IMG/VR virus record: IMGVR_UViG_3300035670_011224
Coordinates: 88,430-152,429 of that record
Source: a virus
Direction: 5' to 3' (one strand)
DNA length: 64,000 nt
In this document: positions 43,525 through 52,437 of the stretch, in pieces
How positions within the stretch are numbered: the first letter of the stretch is position 1
Layout: the number at the start of each line of letters is the position of its first letter
The notes under the pieces: generated by a model
What the model was told of the DNA's origin: nothing
The model's input: only the letters and a program-made list of their open reading frames with translations
Database searches by the model: none
Made by a program: the position numbers and the translations under genes

Positions 43525-46179
43525 TTATTTGATCAAAACACCTAGACTATTTCGTAACTGTTCAATACCGTTGTCATCAATAGTTATAAACCATGCTGGC
43601 GGACTATAGTAACGATTATGATGTACTCTAAGTGGATTAGAGGAACCAATTCCGTTTAATCCCGCATCAGCACCGTTTGATTCCAACGTACTGCTCACAA
43701 TATACTTGAGCATCGGCACCTTGTCAACCTCCGCTTTAAACTTTTTTCTAAGATCACTACTTTTCGTTATCGACTCACAAAAATCTTTGGATTCTTGAGA
43801 AATTGATACTATCTTAGATGTATAATCTTCGCTATACATAGTATTGATCTCGCTCTTTAAGATATTAAACTCTTGAGTTTGTTTACGAATCTTCTCAGGA
43901 TCAATACCATTCATATTATGCTTTGCTAATATTTTTGCCATAGCAGCAAAGTATTCTGACTTCTTACAAAACTTCATATCAAAACTATTATGGATAACAT
44001 GAGCAAAAAAGTAATGAATCATCCATTGATCGACCAGATTACAAAGTTCCGATCCGTCAATATACTTATGATAATCAATACCAAAAATGTTTAGAATAGC
44101 AACCGCTACTTGTCTATCTGTACGAATTCTGTAATAACCATAAGTATCATTCTTCTCGTCTGTATTATACTGTTCAGTACAGTAGTCTACAATATTCTTA
44201 TATGAACCAACTTCTCCGCAGAGTTTACTCATCATACTCTTTAATTTAGGCTTGATCCAAGCATTGAAATCAATAAGATTCAAATCTTTGATCTTACTAA
44301 CAGCACTCTGCTTGATAGCAAGAATATTCTTGTCTTTCAATAGATTGTGAAGAGTATGATTTTTATCTTTAATGATTTTGTTAAGATAAGCGATAGATGG
44401 AAATCCTTCCACCGAAGCATATCTAATAATAGGAATATAAATTGTTTCGTCTTGATCCTCAATAGTTTCGTAGGTATCTTCGTCTACTTCTCTAAGAAGA
44501 TCAGAATCATTTATTCCATTACCAGATAGCACTAGTTTATCGTTAGCGTCTGGACAATCACGAATAATAAAAACCTCACCAGCACTAATCTTACCAAAAG
44601 AAACACTGCTCTTGCGTGGTCCCTTGCTAAGTAGACTACGATAATCAGAAACATTAACTATATTGGTTTCTCCACCAATATCACTAATGATATCATCAAA
44701 ACCCTCTGTAGAATCTTCTGGATGATCACTATCCACCATAAGATAAGCAAAGCAATCATTCTGATTACAATATTTTGTCACAATCTTTTTGGCGGTTTCA
44801 GCACCCTTAATATCGCAGCGGAAAAAGATCATTTTACCACTCTTTTTAGTTCCGCTCCAATAGTATTGAGGAACTCCCTTGAGTGTTTCGTTATGAATTT
44901 TATCTGTTAGATAAACCATACGACGAGAGCGATATCCGGCTGTTCTAAAATTAAAAACATATAACTGCTTATTTTTCTTGAACTTGTATTCAAGATCTTT
45001 GCCACTAGTTAATTCGTGGGTCTTTCCAGACTGATCAGTCCATGATGCACCAGCGGTCCACCCACCGGCAAGATCGCTCAGATTATAATAAGTCTGATAA
45101 GCATCTACCAGATTAGTACACTGAGTAATCTTTTGAGTCATATCTTCTTTGAGTTGAAGATAAATATCTTGAGTTCTTTCACGCAAAACTTTAAGAACAT
45201 TCTTTGTATACTGTAAGCCTTCACGACTCACATCCATTTCCAATTCACCAATATCAAAATTGATTTCAAGATACAAGCCGGACCCTAGAACCTCCTTGAC
45301 TAGATTCTTCCAGTTATCCACATCCACCTTTTTAAAGGTACGATTCCATCTCTGGATAGCGTCATTGGAAGCATCTTTTTCTGCTTCTCCAATAATCTTT
45401 GAACTATCAACAGGATAAGCAATATTACCCATGATAGCAATAATACCACTATCAGCATTGTTGTATGCTGAAGGATATTGATCATTATTATTTGCTAGTC
45501 TACCAATCCTCCAGCCCTTACCATCAATAACAAAATTGGTATAAGAGTACGAATGATCGGACAGATTCTCCCCAAAACCACCCTCAATAATGGGCTTCAT
45601 CTTGAAGTAATGGAAAATTCTTTTTGCTTTGGTAGTAAACTCGCCAAAATCACACTGTTTAACAGCAAAACTAATTTCAAGACCATTGGCTTCCTTAGTT
45701 GGACTAATATCGAAAAGATTAAGACTAGGAACTCCGTTCTCGTCCATAGCCGCAATATAAGAATACTTAGTTCCGTTGTAATAAGATACTGTGCTAAAAC
45801 TCTTGGTATAAGCAAACGGACTCTTACTGCCTAATCCAAGACAACCAACAAAATCATTACTATCGTTCTTGTTGCTTGCACCATAAGTGGTATACAGTTC
45901 CTCCATATCTTGCTGACTAAGACCCGTACCATAATCACGCACAGTAAAAGATGGAACCGCTTGTGTTGGCAGAATAACTTTAAAAGGATTCTTGTTGCCA
46001 GCAGCAACGTGAGCATCATAAGCATTTGTGCTTAGTTCACGAATAACCGCCATAACCTTATCGGAATATAGAGAGTCCGACAGGATTTTAAACATTTTGC
46101 TCGTTTGAGCAATAGTAAATTGATTACTGCTTTCCAAACCCCTACTATGAATTTCAACCGTTCGATCTGCAAGTTTCAT
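43525..46179 (-). CDS. rIIA-like GHKL ATPase protein
   Basis: This 884-residue protein. The N-terminal GHKL (HSP90/histidine-kinase) ATPase fold has IRELSTNAYDAH (E48 and N52 of the N-box), RDYGTGLSQ (G1, residues about 81-89) and VGCLGLGSKSPF (G2, about 111-122). The long C-terminal part is T4 rIIA-like in size and position (T4 rIIA 725 residues; this one is longer). It is driven by a consensus promoter at 46213-46241 and is followed by rIIB. Together the pair is the best evidence for T4-superfamily ancestry. Confidence 0.85.
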   Translation of the reverse strand: MKLADRTVEIHSRGLESSNQFTIAQTSKMFKILSDSLYSDKVMAVIRELSTNAYDAHVAAGNKNPFKVILPTQAVPSFTVRDYGTGLSQQDMEELYTTYGASNKNDSNDFVGCLGLGSKSPFAYTKSFSTVSYYNGTKYSYIAAMDENGVPSLNLFDISPTKEANGLEISFAVKQCDFGEFTTKAKRIFHYFKMKPIIEGGFGENLSDHSYSYTNFVIDGKGWRIGRLANNNDQYPSAYNNADSGIIAIMGNIAYPVDSSKIIGEAEKDASNDAIQRWNRTFKKVDVDNWKNLVKEVLGSGLYLEINFDIGELEMDVSREGLQYTKNVLKVLRERTQDIYLQLKEDMTQKITQCTNLVDAYQTYYNLSDLAGGWTAGASWTDQSGKTHELTSGKDLEYKFKKNKQLYVFNFRTAGYRSRRMVYLTDKIHNETLKGVPQYYWSGTKKSGKMIFFRCDIKGAETAKKIVTKYCNQNDCFAYLMVDSDHPEDSTEGFDDIISDIGGETNIVNVSDYRSLLSKGPRKSSVSFGKISAGEVFIIRDCPDANDKLVLSGNGINDSDLLREVDEDTYETIEDQDETIYIPIIRYASVEGFPSIAYLNKIIKDKNHTLHNLLKDKNILAIKQSAVSKIKDLNLIDFNAWIKPKLKSMMSKLCGEVGSYKNIVDYCTEQYNTDEKNDTYGYYRIRTDRQVAVAILNIFGIDYHKYIDGSELCNLVDQWMIHYFFAHVIHNSFDMKFCKKSEYFAAMAKILAKHNMNGIDPEKIRKQTQEFNILKSEINTMYSEDYTSKIVSISQESKDFCESITKSSDLRKKFKAEVDKVPMLKYIVSSTLESNGADAGLNGIGSSNPLRVHHNRYYSPPAWFITIDDNGIEQLRNSLGVLIK

Positions 46180-46212
46180 CGTTTAAGTCTCCAAGTTTCC
46201 TGTGTGATACGC

Positions 46213-46241
46213 CAAGTATATCATCGACAATCGTCGTTGTC
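46213..46241 (-). promoter_or_regulatory. Sigma-70 promoter for rIIA
   Basis: TTGACA (46236-46241), 17-base spacer, TATACT (46213-46218), 34 bases upstream of the rIIA ATG. The leader contains CACACAGGA, shared with the DNA ligase leader. Confidence 0.88.
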
Positions 46242-46250
46242 AAGCGTTAA

Positions 46251-46556
46251 TCAAAAAGTTTCGTCATTGTCGTTATTTTCTTCTCCATAAGACTCATAAT
46301 CCTCTGAGATGTAATTATTTTCGTCATATGGCATCCACTCATCAGTATCATCATATTCTATTTCTTCATCGTCTGGTTCATCCAAAATAATTTCAAATTC
46401 TTTTACCTTTTCTGCTATCTCATCCAATCTTCTATTAATAAATTTAACAATCTTTTTTAGTTCCGATAAGTCTCTGCTATTAGCTTCCTCTATTTTTAGA
46501 ATTTCTTTATCTAGTTGTAGGATTTCTTTTAGCATTCTTTCTATATCTTTTGACAT
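46251..46556 (-). CDS. Coiled-coil acidic hypothetical protein
   Basis: This 101-residue protein. Residues 1-50 form a heptad-like helix (ILQLDKEILKIEEANSRDLS), followed by a very acidic tail (DDEEIEYDDTDEW). Likely a small adaptor or virion component. It lies directly upstream of the rIIA promoter on the same strand. Function unknown. Confidence 0.5.
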   Translation of the reverse strand: MSKDIERMLKEILQLDKEILKIEEANSRDLSELKKIVKFINRRLDEIAEKVKEFEIILDEPDDEEIEYDDTDEWMPYDENNYISEDYESYGEENNDNDETF

Positions 46557-46578
46557 AATCTTTTCCTATTAGATAGTT

Positions 46579-46609
46579 ATAATATCTAATACACCATTCT
46601 GATTGTCAA
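46579..46609 (-). promoter_or_regulatory. Promoter-like TTGACA/TATTAT with GGTGTATTAG
   Basis: TTGACA (46604-46609) and TATTAT (46579-46584) are spaced 19 bases apart, which is long. The recurrent GGTGTATTAG lies between them (46586-46595). It precedes the 46556 start. Confidence 0.5.
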
Positions 46610-46935
46610 AAATACCTTTTGTTAATGTTAGAATATTCTTTTATGTCGCCATATTCCCTAATTTTTGTATCCTCGTAAGGAGAGGCTATTCTTCTGTAGA
46701 ATTCTTGCTTTATATTCTCTAGAACACCAGTGATCATTGCTATTTTTGCATATGATTCTCTGCCCATCAAAGATGCAATGATTCTGGAAAATGAATAATT
46801 AATATCTCCAAGTATAGATGAAAAATCTTCGTTAGTCATATTTCCATTTGTAGATTTTGGGATACCCAAACAAGTAATCATTTTATCTATACAAATATCT
46901 AACTCTTTTCTAATATCTTCTTTAATGTATGGCAT
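46606..46935 (-). CDS. DUF6899-family phage protein
   Basis: The ATG at 46935 is chosen because GAGGAACCAG lies just before it. The 109-residue product has MPYIKEDIRKELDICIDKM at the N-terminus, LGDINYSFSRIIASLM, and YAKIAMITGVLENIKQEFYRRI followed by PYEDTKI near the C-terminus. This pattern is shared by many phage and bacterial DUF6899 proteins, whose function is unknown. It overlaps the upstream gene's stop by 14 bases. Confidence 0.7.
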   Translation of the reverse strand: MPYIKEDIRKELDICIDKMITCLGIPKSTNGNMTNEDFSSILGDINYSFSRIIASLMGRESYAKIAMITGVLENIKQEFYRRIASPYEDTKIREYGDIKEYSNINKRYF

Positions 46936-47455
46936 CTGGTTCCTCACATTTACAAAAATACTCGTAACAATAATAACACTGTGGACCCGGTTTTCCTAAT
47001 CCCCAAGCATCACTAGAAGGATCAAAACTTTCTAGTCCAGTATCAATACAAACTAATTTATCATCAATTAATCCAATATTATATTGATGACAATCCCAAA
47101 AGTCTAAATTAGTATGATACTTAATATCCTCAACTAAATCTTGTATCTTTTCTAATAGATGTGTATATTTTTTACTCCATCTTGTGATTGGTTCTGTGGC
47201 AAAATACCCAGCCATCTCTGTTACAAAACCATATGAACTATATAAGGATATGTCTTTAATTGGTAATTTAATCACATCGGTATATGCTATTGGAGATAAT
47301 CCATGCTTACTAAGTAGTTGTTGAAAAAATAATGCGGCCTTAGCATCTTTTTCGGATTTAAATTCTTTGAATCCTTTATTGGTTTCGTCAACCAAAGGAT
47401 AAAAGTTGCAATATCCTCCCTCATCAAACCATTCAATATCAATCGTGTAATTCAT
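46922..47455 (-). CDS. Kinase-fold-like hypothetical protein
   Basis: This 177-residue protein contains LDFWDCHQYNIGLIDDKLV followed by CIDTGLESFD, close to the D-x-H-x(2)-N-x-G and I-D-x-G pattern of the protein-kinase-like catalytic and metal sites, but without an ATP-grasping N-lobe that I can recognise. The C-terminus (CYYCYEYFCKC) may bind zinc. It resembles small phage proteins of unknown function; activity is uncertain. Confidence 0.45.
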   Translation of the reverse strand: MNYTIDIEWFDEGGYCNFYPLVDETNKGFKEFKSEKDAKAALFFQQLLSKHGLSPIAYTDVIKLPIKDISLYSSYGFVTEMAGYFATEPITRWSKKYTHLLEKIQDLVEDIKYHTNLDFWDCHQYNIGLIDDKLVCIDTGLESFDPSSDAWGLGKPGPQCYYCYEYFCKCEEPDAIH

Positions 47456-47456
47456 T

Positions 47457-47774
47457 TTAGTAAGAAATTACTATGGGATATTCTCCAGTAATATTATACA
47501 AAAAATCTTTTGCCTTTTTAAGATCAAAAAACTCCGCAATAAATACTAGAGAAGGACTAGGATTATTTTCTCTTTTTTCGCCATATATTCTATAAAACGG
47601 ATCATCAATAGCCTTATACGAATTATCCACAAAATCATTAATATTTTTTATTTCATCAATATATGTGCCACCATCATAATCATTATATTCTCGCACTGTC
47701 ATTAAAATAAAATGACTAATTGGAGATTTTGGATTATGGTTAGGAACTCTTGCATTGCATAATGTCTGAGTCAT
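47457..47774 (-). CDS. Hypothetical protein
   Basis: This 105-residue soluble protein with FILMTVREYNDYDGGTY and a PSLVFIAEFFDLKKAKDFLY segment. No family recognised. It overlaps the FkbM gene stop by four bases and shares the strand and message of its neighbours. Confidence 0.45.
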   Translation of the reverse strand: MTQTLCNARVPNHNPKSPISHFILMTVREYNDYDGGTYIDEIKNINDFVDNSYKAIDDPFYRIYGEKRENNPSPSLVFIAEFFDLKKAKDFLYNITGEYPIVISY

Positions 47775-48481
47775 TTCTCATTATTTCTATTAAAGAATAG
47801 TTCATGATAATTTTTGGCTAAGTTATGATTTATAAAAACAACATCTGCGCGAGATATAAATGCAGCACCATCAGATGCTTGGTTAATAAAACGAAAATGT
47901 TTGTATCCCTTGGGGATAAGAATTTTCTCAAATAACTCCATTGGTTTTTGAATTCCGATACGATCACCAATACAGACCTCAACCTGTATAAAGTCTATTT
48001 TAGAAGACGATATCATCTCAGAGAATCCATGTAATACCCGGATATCTTCTCCTTCGCAATCAATTTTTAAATAATTGATTCTTTCTATTTTATTTTGTAT
48101 ACAAAAATCATCTCCAGTAATTATTGGCACAATAATACTTTGATCTATTGGCGTGTTTATTATTCTATTAATTGTCACATCGGGTTGGTTTGTTATTATA
48201 GCACTTCCACTATAATCGGAGATAGCAGTTTGATGCACAAACACCCTCGAGTCTATATCTAGATCTGGAAAACCAGATAGATTTTTTTTTAATGCATTTG
48301 CTATACTAGGCACTGGTTCTAAACAATATGATTTTACTGAAGAATAAACTCGAAGAAACTGATATGTAAACCACCCAGCATTCGCACCACAATCAACCAA
48401 TACATCCATTTGATATGCTGGCATACGTTCGTGTATATACTCAGCAATATTATCTTCCAGATCGCTTTTATGAAGTTGCAT
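47771..48481 (-). CDS. FkbM-family SAM-dependent methyltransferase
   Basis: This 236-residue protein with VLVDCGANAGWFTYQFL (SAM-binding loop, residues about 27-43), YCLEPVPSIANALKKNL, and NYLKIDCEGEDIRVLHGF, all hallmark FkbM motifs. It typically O-methylates sugars or antibiotics. It is downstream of tRNA-Leu and of a consensus promoter (49002-49030), and may be transcribed with them. The substrate is probably a glycan from the transferase clusters, by context. Confidence 0.82.
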   Translation of the reverse strand: MQLHKSDLEDNIAEYIHERMPAYQMDVLVDCGANAGWFTYQFLRVYSSVKSYCLEPVPSIANALKKNLSGFPDLDIDSRVFVHQTAISDYSGSAIITNQPDVTINRIINTPIDQSIIVPIITGDDFCIQNKIERINYLKIDCEGEDIRVLHGFSEMISSSKIDFIQVEVCIGDRIGIQKPMELFEKILIPKGYKHFRFINQASDGAAFISRADVVFINHNLAKNYHELFFNRNNEK

Positions 48482-48514
48482 AGTTTATATAGTTTTATTT
48501 TATTACAAGTTAGA

Positions 48515-48597
48515 TGGGACTGGTGGGAGTCGAACCCACACTCCTAGTCGGAAATGGATTTTGAGTCCATCGCGTATGCCAATTCCGCCACAGTCCC
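48515..48597 (-). tRNA. tRNA-Leu (anticodon CAA)
   Basis: A complete 83-base tRNA. The acceptor stem GGGACTG pairs with CAGTCCC, a D-arm with GG in its loop follows, and the anticodon stem ATGGA/TCCAT encloses CTCAAAA with anticodon CAA (reads UUG). It has a long class II variable arm and T-arm GTGGG-TTCGACT-CCCAC. CCA is not encoded. It sits between the small DNA-binding-like gene and the FkbM gene. Confidence 0.95.
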
Positions 48598-48636
48598 GTT
48601 CCAACAAAATAGATTATATCTTGTTGGATTTAAACA

Positions 48637-48918
48637 TCACGAATTATGAGCAGCCTTGAGCCTTTGAAATGTCTCGACCATAGCCTCAACATTATCAACC
48701 TTGCGAACGGGCTTAGACCTTTCCATCTCAGGAAGAACCTGTCCTCTTTCCGCAAGAGTTTTCTTGGTACGAGCATAACGACTCATAGTACTGTTCAACT
48801 TTTGACCAGTCTTAGCAGCAATTTCAGCATATGTCTTGCTCGAAAAAACTGCTTCAAGAAACATCTCGTCACTGCAACGAACGCGAGTCTGCTTAACGGA
48901 AGTAGTAACCTCTGCCAT
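48637..48918 (-). CDS. Small DNA-binding-like protein
   Basis: This 93-residue basic protein with KTYAEIAAKTGQKLNSTMSR (residues about 28-47), which reads like the recognition part of a helix-turn-helix, followed by a charged KKTLAERG. The ribosome site TGGAGGATAATT is strong, and a perfect-spacing consensus promoter lies about 85 bases upstream, so it is probably well expressed and early. It could regulate early genes; no family recognised with confidence. Confidence 0.6.
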   Translation of the reverse strand: MAEVTTSVKQTRVRCSDEMFLEAVFSSKTYAEIAAKTGQKLNSTMSRYARTKKTLAERGQVLPEMERSKPVRKVDNVEAMVETFQRLKAAHNS

Positions 48919-49001
48919 AATTATCCTCCAAATATTCTTTAGTAACTCAAACGAACTTGGGCTTAGTCACCTGACCAATACAACCCTTGCTCGTTCCTAT
49001 C

Positions 49002-49030
49002 ATTCTACTCTCTAGTATCGGCTCTGTCAA
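49002..49030 (-). promoter_or_regulatory. Sigma-70 promoter upstream of tRNA-Leu operon
   Basis: TTGACA (49025-49030), 17-base spacer, TAGAAT (49002-49007). It reads into the 48637-48918 gene and probably tRNA-Leu and FkbM. Confidence 0.82.
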
Positions 49031-49075
49031 TGGCTCGACTTGAAAAATTCTTTTTTACGAGACATCGCCGTAATC

Positions 49076-49954
49076 CTATTTATCGATAAAAATATTATCG
49101 AATTCTTCCTTCAAAAATGCTCTTATTTTTGCTGCGTTTGGGCTACTTTTTAGATTTTCATATAGTTTTTCTTGACTAGAATTTCTAAAATTTTCTATCT
49201 CCATTCCTTCACCGAAAGTTTTTTCCGCTTCTATCAAAAGAAATTTAATAGTATTTTTAAATTGAGGATATGTTTTCCAATACTCGTTATCATGTTCCTT
49301 AACGGCCATAGCAAAACAAATAGCATAAATACTAAAATCCAAACACCCGCTAACAGCATCAACTCTTTCATTTAGAATACCATTATTATAATCTTCAACC
49401 GCACTTTTACTTCCTAATATATAAGAATTCCATTCGTCAATAATATATGATGGCATATCATTCCAATCCACAATATTTTTAACAAAGTAGAGATTATATC
49501 TGTATGATCTTAAGTCTGGTGGAATATATTTAGTAACTAAATGCATACTAATATTAGATTCTTCCAATACTATACAGCGAGAATTTAAAACATAAAAAAC
49601 ATTTAATTTTTTACTCAATGCTTTACTATATAAATTTCTAAGATGAGATGTTATACCATGAGAAGTTTCATGTACATTGATTCTTCTACTATCTTGATCA
49701 CCGTATGGTTTTTCAAAACTATGTGTTAATACATCTCCGTATATTGTATTTTCTTCAATTTTACGATACTTATCAACCTCCGTAAATACTAATCCGCTTT
49801 TTTCTTTTGGTTTTGGTTTATTTTCTGGAATAGTTTTAGGTTTATCATCCGGCATAATAACCACAATAGTATTGTCTGGTTGATTATTTTCATAGTAGTA
49901 ATAACCCAGTGCCGAACTTATAACTATTAGGGATAATATTTGTTTAGTTGTCAT
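49076..49954 (-). CDS. Membrane-anchored putative metallopeptidase (HExxH)
   Basis: The start at 49954 (MTTKQILSL) is preferred to an upstream in-frame codon overlapping the thioredoxin-like gene. The 292-residue product has an N-terminal hydrophobic anchor, a proline/lysine-rich linker, and VHETSHGITSHLRN with a HExxH zinc motif (residues about 95-99). The remainder is unlike families I recognise. It is the last gene of the envelope-type run, so it probably acts in the periplasm. The zinc motif alone does not prove peptidase activity. Confidence 0.55.
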   Translation of the reverse strand: MTTKQILSLIVISSALGYYYYENNQPDNTIVVIMPDDKPKTIPENKPKPKEKSGLVFTEVDKYRKIEENTIYGDVLTHSFEKPYGDQDSRRINVHETSHGITSHLRNLYSKALSKKLNVFYVLNSRCIVLEESNISMHLVTKYIPPDLRSYRYNLYFVKNIVDWNDMPSYIIDEWNSYILGSKSAVEDYNNGILNERVDAVSGCLDFSIYAICFAMAVKEHDNEYWKTYPQFKNTIKFLLIEAEKTFGEGMEIENFRNSSQEKLYENLKSSPNAAKIRAFLKEEFDNIFIDK

Positions 49955-50399
49955 GATTAATAGATTGTAGCCAATCCATGTAGTTATCATATATGTATCC
50001 TGCCTTTCTTGATTTCTCTATGTTCCTAGTCCCTGAACAATCTATAACCACAGATGTTGGTATAACATTGTACTTAAATTCTTTTGCTAATTTTTTATTA
50101 TCGTCTATATCTAGGAGACAAATAACAAACTTGTCTTTAATTTTTAGTTTATCAAAATCATTTTCTAAAATTGTACAATACTTGCACCATATACTTTTTA
50201 ATATAACTAATAATAATCTTTTTTCTTTTTTTGCAATCTCTAGCGCCTCCTTATAGTCTATATAAACTATTGATTCCTTTGGAGTATTAACTACTGGTAC
50301 TACTATAGATACTGGAATATCTTTCCTAGTAGTATGTTTTGATGTATAAAAAAACACAAAACCTAAAATTAGAATTGCTACTAAATATTTATTAATCAT
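49944..50399 (-). CDS. Membrane-anchored thioredoxin-like protein
   Basis: This 151-residue protein. Residues 3-18 form a membrane anchor (LVAILILGFVFFY). The thioredoxin-like domain has KRLLLVILKSIWCKYC with the CxxC active site (C72, C75) and NVIPTSVVID with the cis-proline. The WCKYC signature suggests disulfide exchange in the periplasm. It is directly upstream of the metallopeptidase and downstream of PspC, and could support heme or disulfide steps needed by the c-type cytochrome protein in this operon; that link is inference. Confidence 0.75.
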   Translation of the reverse strand: MINKYLVAILILGFVFFYTSKHTTRKDIPVSIVVPVVNTPKESIVYIDYKEALEIAKKEKRLLLVILKSIWCKYCTILENDFDKLKIKDKFVICLLDIDDNKKLAKEFKYNVIPTSVVIDCSGTRNIEKSRKAGYIYDNYMDWLQSINHDN

Positions 50400-50400
50400 T

Positions 50401-50580
50401 TTATTCTTTCGGCATTATAATAGCTAGTATTAAATAAATCCATAATAATAAAGTTCCTGTTGCAAAAGTTCCTAAAAAGAAAAGCAATCGTACTATTGAT
50501 GTATCCCAACCTAAATATTCCGCAATTCCAGCACAAACACCAAAAATAAATTTATTGGATGATTTTTTAAGTTTTGACAT
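50401..50580 (-). CDS. PspC-domain membrane protein
   Basis: This 59-residue protein is easily missed. FIFGVCAGIAEYLGWDTSIV followed by a hydrophobic helix (TGTLLLWIYLILAIIMP) is the PspC domain. The ATG overlaps the upstream stop (TAATG) and the stop touches the next start (TAAAATG), so it is embedded in the operon. PspC proteins sense or bind at the inner membrane; the phage role is unknown. Confidence 0.8.
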   Translation of the reverse strand: MSKLKKSSNKFIFGVCAGIAEYLGWDTSIVRLLFFLGTFATGTLLLWIYLILAIIMPKE

Positions 50581-51896
50581 TATGCTATAACTCCTTGATG
50601 AACATTACCGTAAACGTCTGTTAATCTAAAATCTCTACCACTATATCTATAGGTGAGTTTGGTATGATCAATTCCCATCAGATGTAGTATAGTAGCGTGT
50701 AAATCATGAATAGTCATTTGATTTGTTTCTAAAGAGGTATGACCAAAATCATCAGTACTACCATATCTTATACCCCCCTTTACTCCACCTCCACACAGCC
50801 ATAAACTATATCCTAAATGATTATGATCTCTACCAGTTGCTTTGTCTTGAAATCCGGGAGTTCGTCCAAATTCTCCGCCCCATATAATTAATGTATCTTC
50901 TAACATACCTCGATCTTTTAGATCACTAATTAGTGCAGATATTGGTTTGTCAACCTCTGAGCATTTGGTTATCATATTCTTTTCTATATCTGTATGAAAA
51001 TCCCAAGTTCCAATTCCTATCTCAATAAATCTCACACCCGCTTCCGCAAACTTTCTTGCTAGTAAACATTGTTTACCAAAAGCATCTGTTGGTTTTTGAC
51101 CTATACCATAATTATCTAATACTATTTTATTTTCTTTTTGTATATCTAATATTTTAGGAACCTCTGTTTGCATTTTAAATGCTAACTCATAACTATTTAT
51201 TAGTGCTTCTAATTCTGTATTCACAATATCATTGTTTAGTTGTAGCCTACCAATTTTTTGTAAAGTATCTAAATTTTTTCTTTGAACATCAGAAGAAAAC
51301 TTACCAGATAAATTAGGAATAGCATTTTTTATATTACCAGCATTTATGGAAGTTCCTTGATATGTTGCTGGTAGAAATGCACTACTATAATCACTGGCTG
51401 GTATTGTAGCATTAATAGTAATAAAGCCAGGTAGTTCTTGGTTCTCTGTTCCAAGACCATATAACATCCAAGACCCAATACTTGGTCTAACAAACTGAAA
51501 ACTTCCAGTGTGCAACAATGTTCTAGCCTGTTCATGATTTCCGGTATCTGCTTTCATACCATTAATTAAACATAAATCGTCCGCGTGTTTTTGAAGTTGT
51601 GGAAATAAATCACTAATCATAAGACCACTTTTGCCACACGGACTAAATTTGCTAATTGGCTTATATAACTTTCTATTCTTTTCTTTGGGGTCTTGTTCAC
51701 CATGTTTCTTTTCTAATTCTGGTTTATGATCAAAAGTATCCACATGCGAAACACCACCGTTCATATAAAGAAAGATTATTCTTTTAGCTTTTGGAGTATG
51801 ATGAACAACATTCTCTCCCAATAACATACTATTAAAGGCTAATCCTCCAATCCCACAGGATGCTGATTCTAGTATTTTTCTTCTAGAAAGTAACAT
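50580..51896 (-). CDS. DUF1501 protein, second copy
   Basis: This 438-residue Tat-exported-type protein (SRRKILESA at the start). It carries IIFLYMNGGVSHVDTFDHKP, CLINGMKADTGNHEQA, FIEIGIGTWDFHTDI, WGGEFGRTPGFQ and GRDHNHLGYS, all DUF1501 landmarks. It follows the PSCyt1/DUF1549/DUF1553 gene after an HNH insertion, which is the normal partner arrangement in Planctomycetes chromosomes. Family members are of unknown reaction but belong to the alkaline-phosphatase/sulfatase superfamily. Confidence 0.9.
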   Translation of the reverse strand: MLLSRRKILESASCGIGGLAFNSMLLGENVVHHTPKAKRIIFLYMNGGVSHVDTFDHKPELEKKHGEQDPKEKNRKLYKPISKFSPCGKSGLMISDLFPQLQKHADDLCLINGMKADTGNHEQARTLLHTGSFQFVRPSIGSWMLYGLGTENQELPGFITINATIPASDYSSAFLPATYQGTSINAGNIKNAIPNLSGKFSSDVQRKNLDTLQKIGRLQLNNDIVNTELEALINSYELAFKMQTEVPKILDIQKENKIVLDNYGIGQKPTDAFGKQCLLARKFAEAGVRFIEIGIGTWDFHTDIEKNMITKCSEVDKPISALISDLKDRGMLEDTLIIWGGEFGRTPGFQDKATGRDHNHLGYSLWLCGGGVKGGIRYGSTDDFGHTSLETNQMTIHDLHATILHLMGIDHTKLTYRYSGRDFRLTDVYGNVHQGVIA

Positions 51897-52437
51897 ATTT
51901 AGCTCCTTTTCTAAGATTATCTTTAGCCCATAAGGGTTGAAGATTAGTATAGTGAAAACATAATTTTTGTTCTTTTTTGAGTTTTAGATTAAAAGCAGCA
52001 CAAGGTCTAATATGGTCTATATGCCATTGTCCATAATTTTCCCAACTCATACCATCTAGAAATTTTTGTTCTATATATTGCTTAAAAGACTCCAAATCAC
52101 ATCCTAATAATTTTAGTGTACTAGCAGATTTAGTTGATCCTCTAACAATATGTCCTATTCTAACCCTAATATTACTGATTAATTTATATGTAATATTTGT
52201 TTTTCTAGTTTTTCTTTCCCATTCTCTCTTATACTTTTTTCTTTGTTCTCTTGTTCTATCAGCATATTCTTTAATTTTATCTAAATTTTTAAGTCTATAT
52301 TTTTGTTTATCTAAGTTTCTACATTTTTTACACGAACTTTTAAAAGAGTTACCTCTTTTATGAAAAAATTCATGTGTTTTAGGGAAAGTTTTTTTACAAG
52401 TTCCACATTTTTTAGTTAGACTTTTCTTTGTATTCAT
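51883..52437 (-). CDS. HNH endonuclease with zinc-finger N-terminus
   Basis: This 184-residue protein with a CxxC ... CxxC N-terminal finger (CGTCKKTFPK ... CKKCRN), a basic middle region (KIKEYADRTREQRKKYKREW), and the HNH segment WHIDHIRPCAAFNL ... HYTNLQPLWAKDNLRKG. It sits between the DUF1553 and DUF1501 genes, overlapping the DUF1501 start by 14 bases, as if a homing element had landed between two partners. Confidence 0.82.
   Translation of the reverse strand: MNTKKSLTKKCGTCKKTFPKTHEFFHKRGNSFKSSCKKCRNLDKQKYRLKNLDKIKEYADRTREQRKKYKREWERKTRKTNITYKLISNIRVRIGHIVRGSTKSASTLKLLGCDLESFKQYIEQKFLDGMSWENYGQWHIDHIRPCAAFNLKLKKEQKLCFHYTNLQPLWAKDNLRKGAKYVTF

Noticed and set aside
43525-46179. Possible HSP90 or DNA mismatch-repair (MutL) protein
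   Set aside because: The ATPase fold is shared, but gene size, partner rIIB downstream and C-terminal sequence fit rIIA better.
48515-48597. Alternative reading of the anticodon as TCA
   Set aside because: The seven-base loop CTCAAAA places CAA at positions 34-36, giving tRNA-Leu with a class II variable arm.
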